A stretch of 64,000 bases of DNA from NCBI RefSeq assembly GCF_047302405.1, contig NZ_CP154853.1, forward strand, positions 62,001 through 126,000. Reading direction: 5' to 3'. The position numbers and the translations under genes were made by a program. Source of the DNA: Alkalihalobacillus sp047302405 (GTDB lineage: Bacteria > Bacillota > Bacilli > Bacillales > Bacillaceae_D). Shown here in pieces: positions 41,466 through 50,205 of the stretch (positions are counted from its first letter, which is position 1; every line of letters begins with the position of its first letter). Under the pieces are notes generated by a model. The model worked only from the letters and a program-made list of their open reading frames with translations, was not told where the DNA came from and ran no database searches.

Positions 41466-42407
41466 ATGAGTGAAGAAAAAATTTATGATGTGATTATTGC
41501 AGGTGCTGGTCCAGCTGGAATGACGGCTGCTGTATATACGTCGCGTGCTAACTTAAGTACTGTTATGATTGAACGTGGTGTTCCAGGTGGTCAAATGGCG
41601 AATACGGAAGAGGTTGAAAACTATCCTGGTTTTGACCATATTCTTGGACCAGAGCTTTCAACTAAAATGTTCGAGCATGCGAAAAAGTTCGGTGCCGAAT
41701 ATGCTTATGGCGATATTCAAGAAATCGTTGATGAAGGCGATGTTAAGCTAGTGAAAGCTGGAAGCAAAGAATATAGAACTCGTGCCGTCATCGTGACGAC
41801 TGGAGCAGAATATAAAAAATTAGGAATTCCAGGTGAAAAAGAGTACAGTGGTCGAGGTGTTTCTTATTGTGCCGTCTGTGACGGGGCCTTTTTTAAACAA
41901 CGTGAATTAGTCGTTATCGGTGGTGGCGATTCAGCAGTAGAAGAAGCGGTTTATTTAACTAGGTTCGCTTCAAAAGTAACCATTATTCACCGTCGTGACC
42001 AATTACGTGCTCAAAAGATTTTACAAGATCGTGCGTTTAACAATGACAAAATTGAATTCATTTGGGATCATGTTGTGAATGAAGTGAACGGTGAAAATGG
42101 AAAAGTCTCAAGTGTAACGATTGAAAACACAAAAACAGGCGAAGTAAAAGACTTCAAAACAGATGGAGTATTTGTTTATATCGGCATGTTACCTTTAAAC
42201 AAAAGCGTGAAAAACCTTGGCGTTTTAAATGAAGAAGGTTATATCGTGACAAATGAAGATATGGAAACAGAAGTGCCAGGTATTTTTGCTGCTGGGGATG
42301 TTCGTGAAAAAAGCCTTCGTCAAATTGTGACAGCAACGGGAGACGGAAGTATAGCTGCCCAACAAGTTCAGCACTATTTAGAAACATTAGAGGAGAAAGT
42401 GAAATAA
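41466..42407 (+). CDS. trxB: Thioredoxin reductase
   Basis: A 313-residue flavoenzyme that passes electrons from NADPH to thioredoxin. FAD-binding GAGPAG (13-18), the redox-active CAVC (C135 and C138), NADPH-binding GGGDSAVEEA and the second FAD motif GIFAAGDV are visible. A TATAAT (41433-41438) lies upstream with a weak -35, and GGGAGTG before the ATG. Confidence 0.96.
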   Translation: MSEEKIYDVIIAGAGPAGMTAAVYTSRANLSTVMIERGVPGGQMANTEEVENYPGFDHILGPELSTKMFEHAKKFGAEYAYGDIQEIVDEGDVKLVKAGSKEYRTRAVIVTTGAEYKKLGIPGEKEYSGRGVSYCAVCDGAFFKQRELVVIGGGDSAVEEAVYLTRFASKVTIIHRRDQLRAQKILQDRAFNNDKIEFIWDHVVNEVNGENGKVSSVTIENTKTGEVKDFKTDGVFVYIGMLPLNKSVKNLGVLNEEGYIVTNEDMETEVPGIFAAGDVREKSLRQIVTATGDGSIAAQQVQHYLETLEEKVK

Positions 42408-42565
42408 TATAATTAATTTCTAGGATATTTTTATAAAAAAGGGCCTACAGGAAAAGTGAAATCTTTTCAAACCGTAATTCGGTCTTAATGCTTCTGTAAC
42501 AGTCATGAAATAATAAACGGTTAATATATAAATAAGTAATTGACCCCCTTTTTTATATAATTTTT

Positions 42566-42595
42566 GCACGGGCAACGGTCCCGTGCCTTTTTTTG
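42566..42595 (+). terminator. Terminator downstream of trxB
   Basis: A perfect stem GCACGGG with CCCGTGC, 7-base loop, then CTTTTTTT. It lies 160 bases after the trxB stop. Confidence 0.85.
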
Positions 42596-42687
42596 TTTTA
42601 AAAGAGTATATAGAGTAATAAAAAGGGGACGGATGAAGCTGATTTAGGGTTTAAAATTTAAAATGCTCCAGGTGGATAAACAATCGC

Positions 42688-42718
42688 CTTTCACTCGTCA
42701 ATTGACGGGTTTTTTGTC
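42688..42718 (+). terminator. Second terminator-like palindrome
   Basis: CGTCAATTGACG (42696-42707) is a perfect palindrome, with ACT/GGT flanks, followed by GGTTTTTTG. No gene lies between it and the previous terminator. It could serve as a bidirectional stop or be a remnant. Confidence 0.45.
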
Positions 42719-43015
42719 TTTAGCCTTACTTGGTTTATAGAATGTTGAAACCGAGTAGGGCTGTTGTGGCAAGTTCAAGACAGATAGGGACAGGGAATGT
42801 GGAAAAAGTGTCGAAATGGCGTCGTAAGTGAGTGGAAACGACATGAATTGTGTAAGAATGGACTGGAGCCGTGTCGTAAGTGAGAGGAAGCGACGTGAAG
42901 TGTGTAAGAATGGAGATTAAGTCCGTATAATTGTGTAAAAAGAAAAAGGGTTCATCTTAATTCCCTTTGGTTAGAATGTTTTTTACCGCTAAAAAACAAA
43001 ACCAGGAGGAAAAAG

Positions 43016-44176
43016 ATGACCCAAGTACAGTTTAACCTAAATTTGGAAAGTTTAACAGGGAAAATCAATCATTCGAATCTAGATGAAATTACAAAAGCAG
43101 CTATTGTATTAGTTTTTAATGAAATTATGAAGAAAGAGCAGGATGATTATTTAAGAGCCTCATCCTATGAGCGGATAGAAAGTCGAGTCGATTATAGAAA
43201 TGGATATTATGAGCGTGAGTTAATTTTAAGTTCAGGGAAAATTACTCTAAAAGTTCCGAGGACACGTAGTGGAGAATTTTCTCCAAGCCTATTTGAGCGG
43301 TATTCAAGGGTTGAACAAAGCTTGGTATTAAGCATGATGGAGATGGTCATTCAAGGGGTCTCTACACGTAAAGTAACGCATATCGTCGAACAACTTTGTG
43401 GTCAAAACGTATCAAAGTCCTTTGTATCATCGATGACGGAAAAGTTAGATCCCGTTGTCAGGGAATGGTCAACCCGCCCATTGAACGTGGTGTATTACCC
43501 TTATGTATCTGTGGATGCGATGTATATAAAAGTAAGAGAGCACCAAAAGGTCGTGTCTAAGGCTGTTTATATTGCCCAAGGTTTTACGAACCGAAACAAG
43601 AAAGAAATCATCGGGTTCATGGTTAGTCATCAAGAGAGTTATGAAGCATGGAAAGAGTTTCTGCAGAGTTTGAAACAAAGAGGGCTAGCGTCACCTAAAC
43701 TCATGATTTCAGATGCACACCAAGGTCTCAAAAAAGCGATAAGTACTGTGTTTGTAGGGACTCCATGGCAAAGATGCACCGTTCATTTCAAACGAAATTT
43801 ATTTAGTGAATTACCAAAGAAAGGAATGGAAATCGAAAAAGCCATTATCAAAGATATATTTAACTCACTGGACGCTGAGATGGCAAGAGAAAAATTAGAG
43901 AAATTTCTGGTAACCTATAAGGAAAGTCGTAAGTTACAAAAAACCTTAACGAAACTCGAAGAAGGTTTTGAAGATGCCATCCAATTCCTGAACGAACCGA
44001 TTAAATGGCAACGTCATATTCGCTCAACTAATTCACTTGAACGCTTAAATCAAGAAATACGACGTCGTGAAAAAGTGATACGAATCTTTCCAAATGACAA
44101 CTCGGCATTCCGATTAATTGGTGCTTTACTTATAGAATTAGATGAGCGTAAATCACAAAAGAACATCCTATCTTAA
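43016..44176 (+). CDS. IS256-family transposase
   Basis: A 386-residue mutator-type DDE transposase with no frameshift or stop, normal length for the family. The catalytic residues fit the first Asp in SVDAMYIKV, the second in ISDAHQG and the Glu in the C-terminal STNSLERLNQEIRRR, and the family motif WQRCTVHFKRN is between them. AGGAGG lies 7 bases before ATG 43016. The element looks recently active because the gene, ends and target duplication are all intact. Confidence 0.96.
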   Translation: MTQVQFNLNLESLTGKINHSNLDEITKAAIVLVFNEIMKKEQDDYLRASSYERIESRVDYRNGYYERELILSSGKITLKVPRTRSGEFSPSLFERYSRVEQSLVLSMMEMVIQGVSTRKVTHIVEQLCGQNVSKSFVSSMTEKLDPVVREWSTRPLNVVYYPYVSVDAMYIKVREHQKVVSKAVYIAQGFTNRNKKEIIGFMVSHQESYEAWKEFLQSLKQRGLASPKLMISDAHQGLKKAISTVFVGTPWQRCTVHFKRNLFSELPKKGMEIEKAIIKDIFNSLDAEMAREKLEKFLVTYKESRKLQKTLTKLEEGFEDAIQFLNEPIKWQRHIRSTNSLERLNQEIRRREKVIRIFPNDNSAFRLIGALLIELDERKSQKNILS

Positions 44177-44218
44177 TTGAGAAAACAGAAGTGAAAAGAA
44201 CCGAAAATAGAATCGACA

Positions 44219-44262
44219 GGTTTTTCTGAAGGAAGGGGGTACCCCCTTCCTTCAGAAAAACC
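44219..44262. repeat. 44-bp perfect palindrome inside the IS, bidirectional terminator-like
   Basis: Two perfect 22-base arms meet at GGGGGTACCCCC with no loop bases. The arms end in A/T-rich GGTTTTTC and GAAAAACC, so each strand shows a stem followed by a short T-run. It lies 43 bases after the transposase stop and 46 bases before the right end. Confidence 0.95.
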
Positions 44263-44705
44263 ATAAAACATTACTAACCATAATTTACACAGAATGAAGG
44301 ACTTGACTAGAATGGACTGGAGCCGTGTCGTAAAAGAGCGGAAGCGACGCGGAGTGTGTAAGAAAACTCTGGAGCCGTGTCGTAAAAGAGAGGAAGCGAC
44401 GTGAAGTGTGTAAAAAAGCGACGGAGCCGTGTCGTAAAAGAGTGGAAGTGACGTGAAGTGTGTAAAAAAGCTATGGAGCCGTGTCGTAAAAGAGTGGAAG
44501 CGACGTGAAGTGTGTAAAAAAGCTATGGAGCCGTGTCGTAAAAGAGTGGAAGCGACGTGAAGTGTGTAAAAAACTCTGGTACCGTGTCGCAAATGAACGG
44601 AAGCGACGTGAAGTGTGTAAGAAAGCTCCGGATCAGTGTCGCAAATGAACGGAAGCGACGCACAAAGTGTAAAAAAAGCTCCACACACATGTCCCAAAAG
44701 AGCGG

Positions 44706-44839
44706 AAAACCGTGTCACAAGCAAGTCAAACGGCGATAATTTTATAGAAACAACTTTATAAAATGGGTCCTTCCATTCCATACCTACATGGTTTTAACAT
44801 TTATACATTTTTTGGCGAATGAGAATCGGTCTCTAACAA
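44706..44839. other. Spacer between repeat array B and the yvcI promoter
   Basis: Nothing recognisable apart from AT-rich DNA. The long minus-strand open frame over 44173-44781 is a translation of the repeat array and I do not call it. Confidence 0.5.
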
Positions 44840-44868
44840 TTGTGACGAACTGAAAATGAATGTATAAT
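44840..44868 (+). promoter_or_regulatory. Promoter of the yvcI-rapZ-yvcK-whiA-crh operon
   Basis: TTGTGA (44840-44845), 17 bases, perfect TATAAT (44863-44868). The upstream in-frame ATG of yvcI at 44860 overlaps the -10, which argues for the downstream TTG start. Confidence 0.8.
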
Positions 44869-44898
44869 GAAAGAGTATGGAAACGTGAGGTGAAGCAA

Positions 44899-45357
44899 TT
44901 GCAAAGGGTAACGAATTGCGTCTTAGTCAACGAAGAAGAAGTATTATTGCTACAAAAGCCGAGGCGAGGTTGGTGGGTAGCTCCAGGAGGTAAGATGGAA
45001 GCTGGAGAAACGATTAAAGAATCAGCCGTGCGAGAATACCGTGAAGAAACCGGCTTACATGTAGAAGCTGCGGAATTAAAGGCCGTTAGTTCCATGGTGA
45101 TAGTTGAGAACGATCGAATCACTTCAGAATGGATGATGTTTACTTTCGTTGCTTCTAGTTATCACGGACAACAGCTAAAGCAATCTCCAGAAGGGAAATT
45201 GCAATGGACACAGAAGAATACTATTAAGGATTTACCGATGGCAGCAGGTGATCAATATGTGATTGACCATGTTTTAAATAAAGAGGGTGTACTTTATGCA
45301 ACCTTCCATTATACACCTGATTTTAAATTGCTATCTTATCGACTTGATCCGAACTAA
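44899..45357 (+). CDS. yvcI: Nudix hydrolase YvcI
   Basis: A 152-residue Nudix hydrolase. The Nudix box is intact: GGKMEAGETIKESAVREY continuing into REETGL. These enzymes split nucleoside diphosphates linked to another group; the exact substrate is unknown (the B. subtilis protein is listed as a putative 8-oxo-dGTP diphosphatase-like enzyme). The start is TTG 44899, six bases after GTGAGGTG, starting MQRVTNCVLV. First gene of the conserved yvcI-rapZ-yvcK-whiA-crh cluster. Confidence 0.88.
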   Translation: MQRVTNCVLVNEEEVLLLQKPRRGWWVAPGGKMEAGETIKESAVREYREETGLHVEAAELKAVSSMVIVENDRITSEWMMFTFVASSYHGQQLKQSPEGKLQWTQKNTIKDLPMAAGDQYVIDHVLNKEGVLYATFHYTPDFKLLSYRLDPN

Positions 45358-45551
45358 AATAAATCAGAATAAGTCGTCTTACCGATTCTTTTCGGAACAT
45401 GGGCTCATCGAGTTTTCCAGACGATTTTCTTAGGGTGAGCCATTTTATAGACTTTTATATCAGAAAGAAGAATAGGTTAAAAAGAGAACAGCTTTGCCTA
45501 TTTTCCGAAATTTTTAGAAAAAAATCTAAGATAAAGAGAAGGTGGGCTAAA

Positions 45552-46448
45552 ATGACGGTTGAAAAAAAAGAGATCGAAATTGTCATTATCACAGGGATGT
45601 CAGGTGCGGGGAAAACTGTTGCTGTTCAAAGTTTTGAGGACTTAGGCTATTTCTGTGTGGATAATCTTCCACCTGCCTTGTTACCAAAGTTTGTTGATTT
45701 AATTGAAGGGGCAAACGGAAAGATGGAGAAAGTAGCTTTGGTGATTGATTTACGGAGCCAAGCTTTTTTTGAACAATTATTTGAAACAATTGATACGATT
45801 AGTCAATCAGCAAGTGTTAATTTACATGTGAAAATCCTCTTTTTAGATGCTAAGGATGCTAAGCTTGTCCAACGTTATAAGGAAACAAGACGTTCGCATC
45901 CACTTTCTAAGGGTGGACTTCCACTTAATGGAATTACTGAGGAACGAGAGCTATTAGAGGAAATGAAAGGTCGAGCCCAGCAGATTATTGATACGACGGA
46001 TTTAAAACCAGTTGAGCTTCGTGAAAAAATCATTGAAAGCTTTTCTTCCGAGCATTCTTCTTCATTTGTCGTAAATGTAGTATCATTTGGATTTAAGTAT
46101 GGGATTCCGATTGACTCTGATTTAACATTCGATGTCAGGTTTTTACCAAATCCTCATTATATAGACCATATGAGACCTAAAACCGGTTTAGAGGAAGAGG
46201 TTTCATCCTACGTGTTAAAGTGGAGTGAAACCCAGCAATTAATTGAGAAATTAAAGGACTTGCTTGATTTTATGTTGCCTCAATATAAAAGAGAAGGTAA
46301 AAGTCAGGTCGTCATTGGAATTGGCTGTACAGGAGGGAAGCACCGTTCGGTTACATTAGCGGAGTATTTTGGCAAACATTTTAGCAAGGAATATGACACA
46401 CGAATTAGCCATCGAGATATCGAGAAGGGGAAGGGACGTCTTAAGTGA
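45552..46448 (+). CDS. rapZ: RNase adapter / nucleotide-binding protein RapZ
   Basis: A 298-residue P-loop protein with Walker A GMSGAGKT (15-22), a Walker B-like CVDNLPP and a C-terminal domain with GIGCTGGKHRS. In E. coli RapZ targets the sRNA GlmZ to RNase E. In Bacilli (YvcJ) it binds nucleotides and UDP-sugars and affects competence. I start at ATG 45552 after AGAAGGTGGG; the frame is open from 45399 but those residues have no family counterpart. GTGA overlap with yvcK. Confidence 0.93.
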   Translation: MTVEKKEIEIVIITGMSGAGKTVAVQSFEDLGYFCVDNLPPALLPKFVDLIEGANGKMEKVALVIDLRSQAFFEQLFETIDTISQSASVNLHVKILFLDAKDAKLVQRYKETRRSHPLSKGGLPLNGITEERELLEEMKGRAQQIIDTTDLKPVELREKIIESFSSEHSSSFVVNVVSFGFKYGIPIDSDLTFDVRFLPNPHYIDHMRPKTGLEEEVSSYVLKWSETQQLIEKLKDLLDFMLPQYKREGKSQVVIGIGCTGGKHRSVTLAEYFGKHFSKEYDTRISHRDIEKGKGRLK

Positions 46449-47398
46449 ATAAGAAAATAGTGGTCATTGGTGGTGGAACTGGTTTATCTGTTTTGCTTCG
46501 TGGTTTAAAGACTTTCCCAGTCGATATTACAGCGATCGTGACAGTTGCTGACGATGGTGGAAGTTCAGGTCGTTTAAGGAAAGAATTAGATGTCCCTCCT
46601 CCTGGTGATATTCGAAATGTCCTTGTAGCACTAGCAGAAGTAGAACCGCTTGTGGAACAGTTATTTCAACATCGCTTTGAAAATGGAAAAGGACTTTCTG
46701 GTCATTCCTTAGGAAACTTGTTATTGGCTGGTATGACATCTATTACAGGTGATTTTGCCAATGGAATCTCAGAAATTAGTAAAGTACTAAATGTAAGAGG
46801 AAAAGTATTACCAGCTGCTAATCGTAGTGTCGTGCTCCATGCTGAAATGGAGGATGGTTCAATTGTAACGGGAGAATCAACCATTCCGAAATCTGGAAAA
46901 AGAATTAAGCGAGTGTTTCTCACACCTGAAAAAATATATGCATTATCTGAATGTTTACGAGAATTAAAACGAGCAGATTTAATTGTTTTAGGGCCAGGTA
47001 GTCTTTATACGAGCGTTTTGCCTAATTTACTCGTACCAGGTATTGTTGAAACGATTGTGAAATCGAACGCTCCAAAAGTATACATTTCAAATGTTATGAC
47101 CCAAAAAGGGGAGACAGACCATTACACAGCGGCTGATCATCTAGTGGGAATTTTAAGTCATTGTGGTGAAAATGTTGTCGATCATATCCTTGTCCATGGT
47201 ACGCCTGTTTCTGAAAGCGTTAAAAAGAAGTATGCTTTAGAAGACGCAGCACCTGTTGAAGTAGATGAGCTTAAATTAAAACAAAGCGGTGTGAAAGTGA
47301 TTCGTGATCATTTTGTGATCGAGAATGAGGATGTGTTACGCCATGATGCTGTCAAAGTATCAAAGGCGTTGTTAAATATAATAAGAGAAAATAATTAA
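46445..47398 (+). CDS. yvcK: Gluconeogenesis factor YvcK / MgfK (CofD-like)
   Basis: A 317-residue protein of the CofD/YvcK family with an N-terminal nucleotide-binding GGGTGLSVLLRGLK and DDGGSSGRLR. In B. subtilis it is required for growth on gluconeogenic carbon sources and for cell shape, binds UDP-sugars, and affects the localisation of PBP1. The start is GTG 46445 in a GTGA overlap with rapZ. Confidence 0.93.
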   Translation: MNKKIVVIGGGTGLSVLLRGLKTFPVDITAIVTVADDGGSSGRLRKELDVPPPGDIRNVLVALAEVEPLVEQLFQHRFENGKGLSGHSLGNLLLAGMTSITGDFANGISEISKVLNVRGKVLPAANRSVVLHAEMEDGSIVTGESTIPKSGKRIKRVFLTPEKIYALSECLRELKRADLIVLGPGSLYTSVLPNLLVPGIVETIVKSNAPKVYISNVMTQKGETDHYTAADHLVGILSHCGENVVDHILVHGTPVSESVKKKYALEDAAPVEVDELKLKQSGVKVIRDHFVIENEDVLRHDAVKVSKALLNIIRENN

Positions 47399-47494
47399 AT
47401 CCGTGTGGGGTGCTTCCATTTAATTTTGTAAGCAGAACGTTGCTTGCATGCAAAGGAATATCGATTGTCTACACGGCTGAAAGGAGTGATTATA

Positions 47495-48454
47495 ATGTCC
47501 TTCGCAGCCACAACAAAAAAAGAATTAACCCAATTAGAAAGTGATGATTGCTGTGTGCAAGCAGAACTTGCTGCCTTAATTCGTATGAATGGTACACTTT
47601 CCTTTAGTAATCAACAATTTAGTTTAGATATTACAACGGAAAATGCAGCAATTGCGAGAAGAATTTATACACTAATCAAAAGGCAAAACCCTGATATATA
47701 TTTAGAACTACTCGTCCGAAAAAAAATGAGGTTAAAGAAAAACAACGTCTACCTCGTTCGGATATCTAAACAGGCACGTGCATTATTAGAAGTACTTGAT
47801 ATTATTGGTGAGGGAATGACCTTTAATCGAGCGGTTTCTTCAAAGCTTTTGAAAAAAGAATGTTGTAAAAGAGCTTATTTACGTGGAGCTTTTCTAGCGG
47901 GTGGGTCGATTAATCACCCAGAAACATCTTCTTATCATTTAGAAATCTTTTCGTTTCATCAAGAACATAATGATTCGTTATGTGAATTAATGAACGAATA
48001 TCATCTAAATGCCAAAACATTGGAACGTAAGAAGGGGTTCATTACGTATATGAAAGAAAGTGAAAAAATTACCGAGTTTTTGAATATAATTGGTGCCCAT
48101 CAAGCGCTCCTTTATTTCGAGGATGTCCGCATTATGAAGGATATGAGAAACTCAGTTAATCGCTTAGTGAACTGTGAAACTGCCAACCTCAATAAAACAG
48201 TAGGTGCAGCTCTTCGTCAAGTGGAAAACATTCGTTTAGTTGACCGAGAATATGGATTAGAAAATCTGCCACCTAAATTAAGGGAAATGGCGATCTTACG
48301 GATGAATCATCAAGATGTTACACTGAAAGAACTAGGTGAAATGGTTGATGGTGGCACGGTCAGCAAGTCAGGAGTCAACCATCGATTAAGAAAAATTGAT
48401 GATATTGCTGATAAAATCCGTAATGGAAATAAGGTAGAATTTAAAAAAATATAA
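47495..48454 (+). CDS. whiA: Sporulation/division regulator WhiA
   Basis: A 319-residue protein with an N-terminal domain like LAGLIDADG homing endonucleases (about 90-220, RAYLRGAFLAGGSI) but without nuclease residues, and a C-terminal helix-turn-helix (about 255-310, LREMAILRMNHQDVTLKEL). In B. subtilis it influences Z-ring formation and chromosome segregation. ATG 47495 lies after AAAGGAGTGAT; the frame from 47444 is not supported. Confidence 0.95.
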   Translation: MSFAATTKKELTQLESDDCCVQAELAALIRMNGTLSFSNQQFSLDITTENAAIARRIYTLIKRQNPDIYLELLVRKKMRLKKNNVYLVRISKQARALLEVLDIIGEGMTFNRAVSSKLLKKECCKRAYLRGAFLAGGSINHPETSSYHLEIFSFHQEHNDSLCELMNEYHLNAKTLERKKGFITYMKESEKITEFLNIIGAHQALLYFEDVRIMKDMRNSVNRLVNCETANLNKTVGAALRQVENIRLVDREYGLENLPPKLREMAILRMNHQDVTLKELGEMVDGGTVSKSGVNHRLRKIDDIADKIRNGNKVEFKKI

Positions 48455-48548
48455 ATCGTTTTTTATTAACTCGTATGACTGGGCAGTGAGGAAACAATAG
48501 CTGCCCGTTAACACCTAATTTTTATTTTAATAAAGGAGGAGATGTTGA

Positions 48549-48803
48549 ATGGTACAAAAAAATGTGATCGTTCAATTGAAATCAGGATTACAAGCCCGTC
48601 CAGCGGCCCGCTTTGTACAGGAGGCTAACCGTTTTGCAGCTGATGTTTTTATCGAAAAAGAACATAAAAAGGTTAATGCCAAAAGTATTATGGGGTTGAT
48701 GAGTTTAGCTCTTGGACATAAAACAGAAATGACTTTAATTTGTGAAGGACATGACGAACAAGAAGCGTTAGAAGCTTTAGTCGATTTTGTTGAAAGCGAA
48801 TAG
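48549..48803 (+). CDS. crh: Catabolite repression HPr-like protein Crh
   Basis: An 84-residue HPr paralogue. The active-site His15 of HPr is replaced by Q15 (in KSGLQARPAA), so it cannot take part in sugar transport, while the regulatory S46 (in NAKSIMGLMS) is kept. HprK phosphorylates S46, and P-Ser-Crh is a co-repressor of CcpA. AAAGGAGG precedes the ATG. Last gene of the yvcI operon. Confidence 0.97.
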   Translation: MVQKNVIVQLKSGLQARPAARFVQEANRFAADVFIEKEHKKVNAKSIMGLMSLALGHKTEMTLICEGHDEQEALEALVDFVESE

Positions 48804-48868
48804 CATTTAATTTTATCATTTTATTTTTAAGAGATTTGGACAACTTGTATGAACCTTATGTTTTAAAA

Positions 48869-48907
48869 AGCACAGCTACTGACTTGATTCAGTAGACTGT
48901 GTTTTTT
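48869..48907 (+). terminator. Terminator of crh
   Basis: GCACAG-CTACTGA paired with TCAGTAG-CTGTG, short loop, then six T. Confidence 0.9.
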
Positions 48908-48915
48908 ATTATGAG

Positions 48916-49080
48916 TGTGGATAAGTATAAAGACGCATAGCTATTTTAAACAAAAACTGGGGGTAATGTGCATAAACATGTGGATAATTATAAGAATTAT
49001 CAGAATATTATAGTGATTGTGTATAAGTTTTAGTCAAATAAGAGCAGAATTTTATAAAAAGGAGTTTTTATTGTGGATAA
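48916..49080 (+). promoter_or_regulatory. Cluster of five DnaA-box-like sites
   Basis: On the + strand, TGTGGATAA (complement of the DnaA box TTATCCACA) occurs perfectly at 48916-48924, 48979-48987 and 49072-49080. One-mismatch copies are TGTGCATAA (48967-48975) and TGTGTATAA (49018-49026). All point the same way, in AT-rich non-coding DNA after the crh terminator. Confidence 0.7.
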
Positions 49081-49084
49081 TTTG

Positions 49085-49205
49085 CGAATCACTGATGGAA
49101 GTCGGGGGTGGTGTGTAATTTAGAGTGAGAAACGCCATCCATCCGCATTTGGCCGAGGGTGATGTGTAAATAAGACCGAGAAACGCCGCCAATCCCTATT
49201 TGACT
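49085..49205 (+). repeat. 51-bp tandem repeat, family D (two to three units)
   Basis: TGTGTAA recurs at 49112 and 49163 and GAGAAACGCC at 49127 and 49178, both 51 bases apart, within units of TGTGTAATTTAGAGTGAGAA, ACGCC, a variable part, TTTGGCCGAGGGTG. A degenerate third copy begins near 49201. Confidence 0.75.
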
Positions 49206-49272
49206 ACGCTTGATATCTTGATATGTGCAGCAAATAAAGCTAATGAAAGCAAACGAATCTTCAAGAAATGAA

Positions 49273-49309
49273 AAAACGACTACGCACTTTAAGAGTGAGT
49301 AATCGTTTT
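49273..49309 (-). terminator. Terminator of clpP (bidirectional hairpin)
   Basis: AAAACGA-TAC-CACT paired with AGTG-GTA-TCGTTTT. On the minus strand, behind clpP, the stem ends in TTTTTT. Confidence 0.8.
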
Positions 49310-49394
49310 ATTAAATAAAAGGTGTTCATTTACGATAGTGTTTGGTAGCTGTTTATCAAACAAGTTTTTTATTAACTAGAGTTTTATCTAGCAA

Positions 49395-49976
49395 TTAGCT
49401 TGATTTAATAATATCGTCGATGAGGCCGTATTCTTTTGCTTTTTCAGCTGTCATGAAGTTATCACGATCTGTATCACGCTCGATTACTTCTAAAGGCTGG
49501 CCAGTTCGTTCAGCTAAGATTTCGTTTAATGTTTGACGCATTTCTAAAATACGACGAGTATGGATTTCAATGTCAGTTGCTTGACCACGTGTTCCACCTA
49601 ATGGTTGGTGAATCATCACTTCACTGTTTGGAAGAGCATAACGTTTGCCTTTTTCACCTGCTGAAAGAAGGAATGCACCCATTGAGGCAGCCATACCGAT
49701 ACAAATCGTTGAAACTTTTGGTTTAATAAAATTCATTGTATCGTAAATGGCCATACCAGCTGTGATAGAACCACCAGGGCTATTAATATAAAGTGAGATA
49801 TCCTTGTCTGGATCCTCAGCGTTTAAGAATAGCAACTGTGCTACGATTGAGTTTGCGACATTGTCATCAATCGCGGAACCTAACATAATAATACGATCTT
49901 TTAAAAGGCGTGAATAAATGTCATAGGCACGTTCACCACGATTTGTTTGTTCGATAACTGTAGGAATTAAATTCAT
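49395..49976 (-). CDS. clpP: ATP-dependent Clp protease proteolytic subunit
   Basis: A 193-residue serine protease subunit that forms the tetradecameric chamber used with ClpX, ClpC or ClpE for regulated and quality-control proteolysis. The catalytic triad S98 (in GMAASMGAF), H123 (in MIHQPLGG) and D172 is intact. AAAGGAGG precedes the ATG. It is transcribed opposite to crh, from a promoter covered by a CtsR operator. Confidence 0.97.
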   Translation of the reverse strand: MNLIPTVIEQTNRGERAYDIYSRLLKDRIIMLGSAIDDNVANSIVAQLLFLNAEDPDKDISLYINSPGGSITAGMAIYDTMNFIKPKVSTICIGMAASMGAFLLSAGEKGKRYALPNSEVMIHQPLGGTRGQATDIEIHTRRILEMRQTLNEILAERTGQPLEVIERDTDRDNFMTAEKAKEYGLIDDIIKSS

Positions 49977-50035
49977 AAGAAAAGCCTCCTTTAAATTTGA
50001 ATAACTGTTTCATTTGGTAGAGGTGATTTATGTAC

Positions 50036-50065
50036 ATCATACCTAAAAGGTCAAAGAAGGTCAAA
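50036..50065 (-). promoter_or_regulatory. clpP promoter with CtsR operator
   Basis: On the minus strand, TTGACC (50064-50059), 17 bases and TATGAT (50041-50036). The CtsR direct heptad repeat GGTCAAAGAAGGTCAAA (50049-50065, + strand) covers the -35 and half the spacer, so CtsR binding would block RNA polymerase until heat or protein stress removes it. Confidence 0.92.
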
Positions 50066-50205
50066 TGTTTTACCTCTCCTTATCATAACTATTCATGATT
50101 ACTCTTTAAAATCCCTTCTTACAGCATAGCCGAATTTAGAAAAAATGAAACCAAAAAGCGAGCATAATTTCATTTTTGATAGAAAACTAAGGGAAATAGG
50201 AATCA
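50066..50205. other. Spacer between the clpP promoter and repeat array A3
   Basis: 140 bases of AT-rich DNA with no recognisable feature. Confidence 0.4.

Larger units (their letters stand above)
42915..44308 (+). mobile_element. IS256-family insertion sequence, complete, 1394 bp
   Basis: Left end GATTAAGTCCGTATAATTGT and right end (complement) AGTCAAGTCCTTCATTCTGT share AAGTCC and, further in, TGTGTAAA as imperfect terminal inverted repeats. The left end closely resembles the end of IS256 itself as I remember it. An 8-bp target duplication AGAATGGA flanks it at 42907-42914 and 44309-44316. The transposase is intact. A 44-bp perfect palindrome lies behind it. Deleting the element and one duplication restores the 52-bp repeat register exactly (GTGTCG would fall at 42923, which is 42871 + 52), so the boundaries are secure. 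Confidence 0.95.
42800..44705 (+). repeat. 52-bp tandem repeat array B, split by an IS element
   Basis: The unit is GTGTCGTAAAAGAGTGG, AAGCGACGTGAAGTGTGTAA, AAAAGC and a short variable end before GGAGCC. Left part: two units (GTCGTAAG at 42821 and 42873). Right part: units with GGAGCC at 44319, 44371, 44423, 44475 and 44527, then more diverged units with one-base shifts at 44578, about 44630 and 44683. Each unit contains a small inverted repeat, GTCG ... CGAC. The block 42915-44308 is the inserted IS and not part of the array. Confidence 0.95.

Noticed and set aside
44173..44781. 202-residue repetitive protein on the minus strand
   Set aside because: It is the 52-bp array B read in successive frames (52 is not a multiple of 3). 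The unit merely lacks stop codons on that strand. There is no ribosome binding site, and the frame runs into the IS end.
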